Notes under the pieces: model-generated | Seen by the model: the letters and a program-made list of their open reading frames with translations, nothing else | Database searches by the model: none | What the model was told of the DNA's origin: nothing | Shown here: positions 37,944 to 44,417 of the stretch, piece after piece | How positions within the stretch are numbered: the first letter of the stretch is position 1 | Layout: each line of letters opens with the position of its first letter | Program-made: the position numbers and the translations under genes | From: a virus | Length of the DNA: 44,417 nucleotides | Reading direction: 5' to 3' (one strand) | Virus record (IMG/VR): IMGVR_UViG_3300030104_002244 | Location: 1-44,417 of that record

Positions 37944-39849
37944 TAAACAAGGCGAATTAAATTTTGATGACTATTTAGCTCAAGATAATTCTACTCCTAA
38001 TAATGAAGTGGAGCTAGATGATTGGGGTGAGCCTAAATATAAACCTAATAATTCTTCTTCTATTAGAATGGATATGATGGCAGGTGGGGATGATTTAATT
38101 GCAGCTGGTAAAAATAATGCTGTTGATATTCCTGATTCAATAAAAATTTGGAATGAGCAAAAAATAAATATTCCTGAACCTATTCAAGAAGCAGTAGAAA
38201 ATGTAGCAAATAATCTTATTCAAGGAGTAGGATATCTTGAAAAAGGAGCAGGCTATTCTGTAGGAGCAATAGCTGATGGGTTTGTAAAATTAGGTATGCC
38301 TAAATGGTATGCTAAAAAATTTGCAAATGATATGATGGCAATGCCTGATGCATTTATGGGAATTGGATCTGCTAAAAATACTCTTGTAGATACATTAGGT
38401 CAATCAGTAAAATCAGCAAAATTTGCACAGAATAAATTGCCTACTGTAGAAACAAATCCAAATGTTTTAGGTTCAAATTTTGCTAATATGAGATTTAGTA
38501 AAAAAGCAGAAACAGAAATAATGGAGCCGCCTATAACAAATTCTGAAAGAATTGAAGCTAAAAAATTAGGTAAAAGTATTTATGCTTTGAGAGAAATGAA
38601 AGCTGAAGATTTTTTAAAAAATTATAATCTGTTTCATGGATCAAATAAAAAATTTAAAGAGTTTACAAGTAAATTTGTTGCTTCTGGAGCAGGATCTACA
38701 CAATCTAGAGGTTTGTATTTTACAACAGAAGAAGAAATTGCAAAAACTTATAGATTTTTAATGTCTAGAGGAGCAGAACCAGGAACTTGGATGAAATGGA
38801 TTAGAAGAAAAGATAACAAAAGTTTAGAAGATTTAGGTTTTTCAAAAGAAACAATTAAGTATGCAGATAAAGAATTTAGAGCTATTGCTCCAAATGGTGT
38901 TATTAAACCAGAATTTGTAGAAAAATGGAAGAATCAACCTAGATTAGAATTTTGGAAAGAAGAACTAAAAAAAATAAATACTAGAATAGAACAACATTCA
39001 AAATATGTTTCATGGCAAGATCGAACACCAGGAATGGAAAGATTAATAAAAAAACGAAGGGCTGTATTAGAGTTTATAGATAATGATATAGATCCATTAG
39101 AGCTTGCTCCAAAATTAAAACAAGGAGCAGTTTACGAAGTAAATATTGATGCTATGAAAAGTAAAATGCTAACGTGGTATGATACTATAGGAAACCAATC
39201 GCCATTTGTACAAAAAGCATTAATTAATACAAGACAAGAATTAGAAAGAAATGTAAACAAACTTTTAGACAGTTTAAACGATGAATCTGTACTTTCGCAT
39301 AATATTTTAAAACAGTTAAAAAATAAAGAATTAATAAATACACGAAGTACTGTTTTAAGTCAATCCTCTGAAGCTAGTAGTTCTTCCTTTAAAAGCTTTG
39401 AGCAATTTTTAAAATCAAAAGGCGACTTAAAAAGTGTATTATGGAAAGCTGATCCTACAGGAACAGTATTAAATGAGTGGACTATTCAAAATTTATACCA
39501 ACATTGGAATAGGTATTTTAACCATTTGCGATATTATGCCACGGGTACTATGCATAAAGATAATCCTAAACTTCCTGACATACTAAGACCCGGTTATGTT
39601 GAAAAAATTTTTAATGAAAAAGGAATACATGGTGTAATTTATCCTGTAGATAGAGGGGGTAAATCTATTTCTGCTAAAGAATATGCTAAAGGTAAAAATA
39701 AAGATAAATTTAATTTTGTTATTTACGATGATAAGATGATTAATATAGTAAAAAAACATTACGGATTAACAATGCTTCCATTGGGTGCTACATTAGTTCC
39801 AAAAAGTGATAATCCTTTTAACACAGAAAAAATAGAAAATAAGGAGTAA
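37933..39849 (+). CDS. Putative ADP-ribosyltransferase of phage 'polyvalent' type
   Basis: About 638 aa (ATG 37933; ATG 37924 also possible). The N-terminal ~200 residues resemble an internal virion segment (weakly hydrophobic AVENVANNLIQGVGYL, Gly-rich). From about residue 230 the ART-PolyVal pattern follows: LFHGSNKKFKEF (His), then SRGLYFTTEEEIAKTY. Further on are GAVYEVNIDAMKSKMLTWYD with a nearby NQSPFVQKAL, and a distal GIHGVIYPVD with FNFVIYDDKMINIVKKHYG. These are conserved features of ADP-ribosyltransferases in phage polyvalent proteins, normally carried in virions and injected. Placement between portal and scaffold suits packaging. The target is unknown and catalytic residues need testing. 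Confidence 0.6.
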   Translation: MEFNKQGELNFDDYLAQDNSTPNNEVELDDWGEPKYKPNNSSSIRMDMMAGGDDLIAAGKNNAVDIPDSIKIWNEQKINIPEPIQEAVENVANNLIQGVGYLEKGAGYSVGAIADGFVKLGMPKWYAKKFANDMMAMPDAFMGIGSAKNTLVDTLGQSVKSAKFAQNKLPTVETNPNVLGSNFANMRFSKKAETEIMEPPITNSERIEAKKLGKSIYALREMKAEDFLKNYNLFHGSNKKFKEFTSKFVASGAGSTQSRGLYFTTEEEIAKTYRFLMSRGAEPGTWMKWIRRKDNKSLEDLGFSKETIKYADKEFRAIAPNGVIKPEFVEKWKNQPRLEFWKEELKKINTRIEQHSKYVSWQDRTPGMERLIKKRRAVLEFIDNDIDPLELAPKLKQGAVYEVNIDAMKSKMLTWYDTIGNQSPFVQKALINTRQELERNVNKLLDSLNDESVLSHNILKQLKNKELINTRSTVLSQSSEASSSSFKSFEQFLKSKGDLKSVLWKADPTGTVLNEWTIQNLYQHWNRYFNHLRYYATGTMHKDNPKLPDILRPGYVEKIFNEKGIHGVIYPVDRGGKSISAKEYAKGKNKDKFNFVIYDDKMINIVKKHYGLTMLPLGATLVPKSDNPFNTEKIENKE

Positions 39850-39851
39850 CA

Positions 39852-41618
39852 ATGGCAACTCAAGATCAGCAAATGCAAGAAATGTTACAGGATGGTGGCA
39901 TGAAAGATGATGGAATGGATCGTGATCCTGTAAGTGGTAATGAAGTTCCACCAGGTTCATTGGCTAGTGAAGTTAGAGATGATATACCTGCACAATTAAG
40001 TGAAGGTGAATATGTTATTCCAGCTGATGCTGTACAATATCATGGTCTTAGATTTTATGAACAGTCAGTACAAGATGCAAAAAGAGGATTAGCTGAAATG
40101 CAAGCTAATGGTAGAATTGGTGGTACTCCAATGCCTACTAATCAAGAATCTAGTGATGCTCCTGTTAATTTTAATATTGAAGATTTTATGGCAGAAATAG
40201 GTGCTGAACCTCAACAACAAGAAATGCCTATGCAAGCTAATAAAGGGGGTCTAGTGCGAGGATTTGCACCAGGTGGTAGCTCATCTAATATTTATACACC
40301 AGACTTAGATTTTACAAATGTACAAGAAAAATTTCCAAGTGGTACTAAGTCTTATCATACTAGACGTTATATTAATGATAAATGTGAAATTAAATTAATT
40401 AATTCTACAGCAGAAGGTTCACCAGCAATGTCTGTACCTGAAGATTTTGTTAAAGTTGTATCTAATAATGGATTAAAAAGACTTAAATCATGTGGGTTAA
40501 ATGATCCTGAAATGGGATTAACAGATGAAGAAAAAGAAATACTTGGACCCGATAAAGTAAAAGAATATGAAGATGGCACTTTACCTGAAGAAGAAGCAAC
40601 AAAATCACCAGAAGAAACACAAGCTCCTCCAAAATCAGAACGAGAAGATAAACCTCGTGATTCAAGTGATTTTATAACAACTTGGGATGCAACAGACTTT
40701 GAGAATTATGTAGATGATTTTGAAGCTCGTGCTAGTTCAGATGCTACTTGGTTCGATAAAACATTAGGTAAGATATTTACACCTATAATGGAATTTAATC
40801 AACCTTATATTTTAGGTAGAGCCTATCAATTAATTACAACAGGAAATCTTTCTGATGAAGAAATTCAAAAAATCTTGCCTGTGTTTAAATTAACTTATGG
40901 TGATCCAAAAGCAACAATGAGTGGAGTTAGTTATAATGCAGAAGGGCAAAAAGTTCCAATTAATTTTGTGTGGGATGCAGAAAGAGGAATGTATGTACAA
41001 GGTGATATTGATGCAATCATAAATTCTAAAGAAATAGAAATTCCAGATTTAGAAATAAATAAAGAAGATAAAGATAATTCAGAACCTGGTGATCAAGCTA
41101 GTTTGAATTTAACAGGAGAAGGCAGTTTGGAAGAGCTAGGACCCGGTGGGGATAATTTAATTGCAAGTAATAGCCCTGCTATTGCTAAAAGAATAGCAGA
41201 TATGAGAAAAAATCAAACAAGAATATCAGATGCCTATGGCGGTGGATCCGGCCCGAATTTAGCATCTGGTAAGTTTAATCGTACTACACCTAGTAGCACA
41301 GATGGTATTAATTCAGGAAGTGTGCTAGTAAAGAGACAGAAAGATAGTGAAAATGATCGAGACAGAGATCGAGACAATGATACTATAGATGCAGAAAAAA
41401 TATCTAAGCCTACTGTAATTAAAGATAGAACTGATTCATCAGGTAAAAAAGCAGGGCAAAAAGGATATAAAAGTAAATTAAGAGAAAGAAAAGAAAGAGA
41501 AACAATAGAAGCTGCACAAGAAGCAGGTAAAGGATATAGAGGTGGTTTTGGTTTTAATGAAGGTGGTACACCTACTAAAAAATCATTAGCTCAAAAAAGA
41601 ACTACAAAGAAGAAGTAA
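39852..41618 (+). CDS. Virion-region protein with KGGLVRGFAPGG motif
   Basis: 588 aa. Conserved N-terminal segment DPVSGNEVPPGSLASEVRDD, then LSEGEYVIPADAVQYHGLRF, a pattern repeated in many uncultured marine phages. Around residue 130 is NKGGLVRGFAPGGSSS, nearly identical to a motif in the 725-aa virion protein. The rest is acidic and low complexity (DRDRDRDND near residue 510) with a Lys/Gly C-terminus ending in RTTKKK. No enzyme motif. Its place before scaffold suggests a head or ejection component. Confidence 0.65.
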   Translation: MATQDQQMQEMLQDGGMKDDGMDRDPVSGNEVPPGSLASEVRDDIPAQLSEGEYVIPADAVQYHGLRFYEQSVQDAKRGLAEMQANGRIGGTPMPTNQESSDAPVNFNIEDFMAEIGAEPQQQEMPMQANKGGLVRGFAPGGSSSNIYTPDLDFTNVQEKFPSGTKSYHTRRYINDKCEIKLINSTAEGSPAMSVPEDFVKVVSNNGLKRLKSCGLNDPEMGLTDEEKEILGPDKVKEYEDGTLPEEEATKSPEETQAPPKSEREDKPRDSSDFITTWDATDFENYVDDFEARASSDATWFDKTLGKIFTPIMEFNQPYILGRAYQLITTGNLSDEEIQKILPVFKLTYGDPKATMSGVSYNAEGQKVPINFVWDAERGMYVQGDIDAIINSKEIEIPDLEINKEDKDNSEPGDQASLNLTGEGSLEELGPGGDNLIASNSPAIAKRIADMRKNQTRISDAYGGGSGPNLASGKFNRTTPSSTDGINSGSVLVKRQKDSENDRDRDRDNDTIDAEKISKPTVIKDRTDSSGKKAGQKGYKSKLRERKERETIEAAQEAGKGYRGGFGFNEGGTPTKKSLAQKRTTKKK

Positions 41619-41661
41619 CCAATATAGCTACTCTAATATATAGACCCTATAGGAGGAAATA

Positions 41662-42558
41662 ATGCCAGAATTAGCAGAAGTAGAAAAACCAAAAGTGGCA
41701 GGATATGTAGATCCTAGACCAAAAAATAAAAATAAACAAAGGATTGAAGAAGCTGAAAAAGAATTGGAACAACTGTCTTCTCAAGCACAAGGAGATGGGG
41801 TTTCAGAAACAACTGAAAAGGTCACGAATACAGAAGTTTCTGAAATTGACAGCAAAGATGAGATCCTCAGTAAAGAGGAGCAGACATTTAAAAAGCGATA
41901 TGGAGATCTACGAAGACATTTAGCTGATAAAGAAAAAAGTTTTGCAGATCAAATTGATCAATTAAAAAATCAATTAGATCTTGCAACTAAAAATGAATTA
42001 ATATTACCAAAGTCTGATGAAGACATAGACGCATGGGCAAAAAAATATCCTGATGTAGCATCAATTGTAGAAACTATTGCAACTAAAAAAGCTAGAGAAA
42101 CATCACAAGATTTAGATAAAAGAGTTAAAGAAATTGAGAATTTAAGAGAATCTGCAAAAATTGAAAAAGCAGAAGCTGAATTATTAGCGTTGCATCCTGA
42201 CTTTAATGAGATTAGAGAACAAGATGAATTTCACGATTGGGCAGAAAAACAACCAAAATGGATACAAGATGCTTTATATGAAAACTCTACAGATGCCAAA
42301 GCTGCATCTAGAGTAATTGATTTGTATAAAGCAGATAAAGGAATATCAACAAAATCAAATGTTGATTTGTCAGCCGCTAAGGCTGTTACACCAAGAAGAG
42401 GAAGATCGACACCTCAAGCCGATGCAACTGCATCCTACCTTAAAGAGTCGGTAGTAAACAAAATGTCTACACGAGAGTATGAAAAGAACCAAGATAAAAT
42501 TATGGAAGCTATTCGTACAGGAAAGTTTGTGTATGATATATCAGGTGGTGCAAGATAA
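41662..42558 (+). CDS. Capsid scaffolding protein
   Basis: 298 aa behind AGGAGG. Acidic N-terminus, then a long coiled coil (about residues 80-185, for example RYGDLRRHLADKEKSFADQI). The C-terminus is helical and mixed-charge. Location directly before the coat gene, plus this composition, is the classic scaffolding profile, though no direct family match can be shown. Confidence 0.78.
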   Translation: MPELAEVEKPKVAGYVDPRPKNKNKQRIEEAEKELEQLSSQAQGDGVSETTEKVTNTEVSEIDSKDEILSKEEQTFKKRYGDLRRHLADKEKSFADQIDQLKNQLDLATKNELILPKSDEDIDAWAKKYPDVASIVETIATKKARETSQDLDKRVKEIENLRESAKIEKAEAELLALHPDFNEIREQDEFHDWAEKQPKWIQDALYENSTDAKAASRVIDLYKADKGISTKSNVDLSAAKAVTPRRGRSTPQADATASYLKESVVNKMSTREYEKNQDKIMEAIRTGKFVYDISGGAR

Positions 42559-42681
42559 CCACTTAATAGTAATACAAAAGACGAACCACTCATACAATTA
42601 AGCCAATACATGTATTCACCTTAAAAGTATGACCTCTCTTTGAGTGTTAGTATTCTAGAGCCAAATATAAGGAGATGTGAT
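42559..42681 (+). promoter_or_regulatory. Long leader before coat gene
   Basis: 123 nt without a gene between scaffold and coat. It contains a perfect palindrome AATACATGTATT (42605-42616) and the AAGGAG ribosome site at 42669-42674. The leader is unusually long in an otherwise tightly packed arm. No convincing promoter is seen. Confidence 0.35.
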
Positions 42682-43752
42682 ATGGCTTTTCCAAAAGAAG
42701 CTGGTCATGGTAACTTACCTAATGGTAACTTTTCCAGCATTATTTACTCCAAACAAGTACAGCTTGCGTTTCGTAAGTCTACTGTAGTTGGAGATATCAC
42801 TAATTCTGATTATTTCGGGGAAATTGCTAATCAAGGGGATACAGTAAAGATTATCAAAGAACCAGAAATTTCGGTTAGTGAATATAAGCGTGGCACACAA
42901 GTGTCAGCACAAGATCTAGACGATGAGGACTTCAGTCTTGTTATCGACAAAGCAAACTACTATGCTTTCAAGATGGATGACATTGAAGAAGCTCATAGTC
43001 ATGTAAACTTTATGCAACTTGCAACAGACAGAGCTGCATATAGATTATCTGATAACTATGACCAAGAAGTATTGGCATATATGTCAGGGTATTCTCAGCC
43101 ATCCAAACATGCTGTTGGTAATGCTGTAAATACAACTGTTAATGGAACAAAGGCTGTTTCAACTGCAGGTTCAGATGAACTTCTTACTTCTATGAAACTT
43201 AATAAAGGTTCATTTAGTGCAATCACCACAGGTGGTGCAGGTGATCATTCTATTCCATTAGCAAATGTCTTGCCAGGTCAAGCAAGTGCAATTACTACAA
43301 CTGTGACACCTATGCAAGTCATTAACAGAATGTCAAGGGTCTTAAATCAACAGCAAGTTGATACACAAGGTCGTTGGCTAGTCGTTGATCCAATTTTTAT
43401 GGAACTACTACAGGATGAAAATTCAAAGTTAGTAAATGCTGACTATTCTGAAGCAGGTCTTAAAAATGGACTTACTATAAACAATCTAGGCGGATTCAGA
43501 GTACACGTTTCAAGCAACTTACCAGCAAAAGGTACAGGAGCAGGTACAGCGGGTACAGGAAACCAAGACAACCATTTTGGTGTGATTGTTGCAGGACATG
43601 ATTCTGCTGTTGCTACTGCTGAACAAATCAGCAAGACAGAAACTTATCGTGATCCTGACTCATTTGCAGACATTGTAAGAGGTATGCACCTCTACGGCCG
43701 TAAGATATTACGTCCTGAAGCAATTGTTACTGCTAAATATAACATAGCGTAA
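42682..43752 (+). CDS. Major capsid (coat) protein
   Basis: 356 aa from ATG 42682 (AAGGAG upstream); the frame from 42640 is longer but has no ribosome site. Begins MAFPKEAGHGNLPNG. It carries SIIYSKQVQLAFRKSTVVGDITNSDY-type N-arm features (split here around positions 20-45), EIANQGDTVKIIKEPEISV, RWLVVDPIFMELLQDE and a C-terminal DIVRGMHLYGRKI. This is the usual HK97-fold coat pattern of P22/T7-like marine phages. Its base composition is visibly more GC-balanced than neighbours, as expected for a highly expressed gene. Confidence 0.88.
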   Translation: MAFPKEAGHGNLPNGNFSSIIYSKQVQLAFRKSTVVGDITNSDYFGEIANQGDTVKIIKEPEISVSEYKRGTQVSAQDLDDEDFSLVIDKANYYAFKMDDIEEAHSHVNFMQLATDRAAYRLSDNYDQEVLAYMSGYSQPSKHAVGNAVNTTVNGTKAVSTAGSDELLTSMKLNKGSFSAITTGGAGDHSIPLANVLPGQASAITTTVTPMQVINRMSRVLNQQQVDTQGRWLVVDPIFMELLQDENSKLVNADYSEAGLKNGLTINNLGGFRVHVSSNLPAKGTGAGTAGTGNQDNHFGVIVAGHDSAVATAEQISKTETYRDPDSFADIVRGMHLYGRKILRPEAIVTAKYNIA

Positions 43753-43766
43753 GGGGGGAACTGAAT

Positions 43767-44255
43767 ATGGCTTTAGGTGATAATACACTTCAATCTGCTA
43801 GAGGTTCGGATTCCAATCCTGGTAGAAAACCTTACATGGTTCAAACTGTGCTAAATCTTGCTACAGCCTTATCTGATAAAGGGGGTGCATTAGCAGCAGC
43901 TGATGTTATTCCTGTTATCGCTGTGCCAAAAGGTACAATGGTAATGAATGCAGGTATAGAGGTTGATACAGCTAGTGACGGATCTACATTTACTGTAGAT
44001 TTAGGCATGGTAGATCCTGACGTATTTGTAGATGGCTTTGATGGTACATCTGCAGCAGGTGTTGTTGCTCAAAATCCTGCGGCATTTCAGCCTGTAATGG
44101 CTGTTGCTAACGACAACATTGACGTAACTATTGCAACACTTTCAGGTGGTGCAGTAACTACAGGCAAGTTGCGTATTTGGGCATGGATGATGGACTGTAC
44201 TGATTCAGGCTCATCAAAAGCAGCTGATGAAGTCGATAGGGACTACTTAGCATAA
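43767..44255 (+). CDS. Capsid-associated (decoration-like) protein
   Basis: 162 aa, 15 nt after the coat gene with GGGGGGAA upstream. Ala/Val/Gly/Asp-rich beta composition (VIPVIAVPKGTMVMNAGIEV), no Cys-rich or membrane segment. Size and position suggest a head decoration or stabilising protein. A terminator follows. No family named with certainty. Confidence 0.65.
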   Translation: MALGDNTLQSARGSDSNPGRKPYMVQTVLNLATALSDKGGALAAADVIPVIAVPKGTMVMNAGIEVDTASDGSTFTVDLGMVDPDVFVDGFDGTSAAGVVAQNPAAFQPVMAVANDNIDVTIATLSGGAVTTGKLRIWAWMMDCTDSGSSKAADEVDRDYLA

Positions 44256-44264
44256 TGCACTTGA

Positions 44265-44296
44265 GAGGGGGCAGGGAAACTTGCCCTCTTTCTTTT
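44265..44296 (+). terminator. Rho-independent terminator after capsid genes
   Basis: GAGGGGGCA (44265-44273) pairs with TGCCCTCTT (44282-44290) through nine pairs (two wobbles), loop GGGAAACT, then TCTTTT. It would attenuate expression beyond the coat operon. Confidence 0.75.
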
Positions 44297-44313
44297 AATA
44301 ATGGGAGATTAGA

Positions 44314-44417
44314 ATGGGAATTACAACTGCACTATGTAATACTTTTAAACAAGAGTTATTACAAGGTATACATACATTTGGAACTGATACATTTAAACTA
44401 GCTTTAATAAAGTCTGG
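44314..44417 (+). CDS. N-terminal fragment of a tail-region structural protein
   Basis: ATG 44314 with GGGAG upstream, running off the right edge after 34 codons (MGITTALCNTFKQELLQG, then TFGTDTFKLALIKS). The opening -ITTALC-x2-F-K-x-EL- with a later DTFKLAL recalls short virion proteins that precede tail genes in many phages, but the fragment is too short to name. Confidence 0.6.
   Translation, partial: MGITTALCNTFKQELLQGIHTFGTDTFKLALIKS

Overview
The window is a 44.4 kb stretch of an AT-rich tailed-phage genome with a short-tail (podovirus-like) gene plan. It has a portal, terminase, scaffold and coat protein, several giant ejection-type virion proteins, T7-type replication enzymes, and no long-tail genes. 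Small overlapping genes, TAATG/ATGA start-stop junctions and several marine-phage families point to a marine alphaproteobacterial host of the SAR11/SAR116/roseobacter kind. The most diagnostic gene is a family A DNA polymerase with a DnaJ-type CxxCxG zinc ribbon inserted between its exonuclease and polymerase halves, a trait reported for SAR116 phage HMO-2011. I therefore read this as an HMO-2011-type phage. Host and genus are inferences. Tail tube, tail fibre and any phage RNA polymerase are not in the window.

Layout. A control region near 28.6-29.3 kb separates two divergent arms. The leftward (minus) arm, 28.6 down to 10.6 kb, carries in transcription order: a 273-aa leader protein; many small genes; a gp88-like Cys protein; a DUF932 protein; an ABC-ATPase/GNAT fusion; a tyrosine integrase; primase and helicase as separate genes; DNA polymerase; an acidic-tailed candidate ssDNA-binding protein; a Cas4/RecB-like nuclease; endonuclease I; DUF3310; a class II (B12) ribonucleotide reductase; endonuclease VII; and two tiny genes. 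It ends in a terminator at 10.58-10.62 kb. The rightward (plus) arm begins at 29.3 kb with small membrane and zinc-ribbon peptides and a cluster of very basic Lys/Gly peptides. It continues with holin and M15 endolysin, terminase subunits, portal, a putative ADP-ribosyltransferase, scaffold, coat and decoration proteins. After the material missing from this window, the same arm should continue at position 1 with the internal virion (ejection) proteins up to 10.58 kb, where it converges with the leftward arm.

Regulation. Six copies of one palindrome, ATGTCA-(2-3 nt)-TGACAT, lie at gene boundaries of the leftward arm: before polymerase, integrase, a 147-aa HTH-like gene, a small membrane gene, and twice before the first leftward gene. 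Several sigma70-like promoters with exact 17-nt spacers (TTGACT/TTTACT...TATATT/TATAAC) accompany them. No gene encodes an obvious repressor, so this looks like an uncharacterised regulon that could govern the choice between replication and integration.

A strong promoter at the left end of this arm is followed only by about 75 nt and a terminator, which suggests a phage-encoded small RNA. Other points to follow up are the ADP-ribosyltransferase-like protein in the virion block, the ATPase-acetyltransferase fusion, two junction-resolving nucleases, and several repeat families in the control region.
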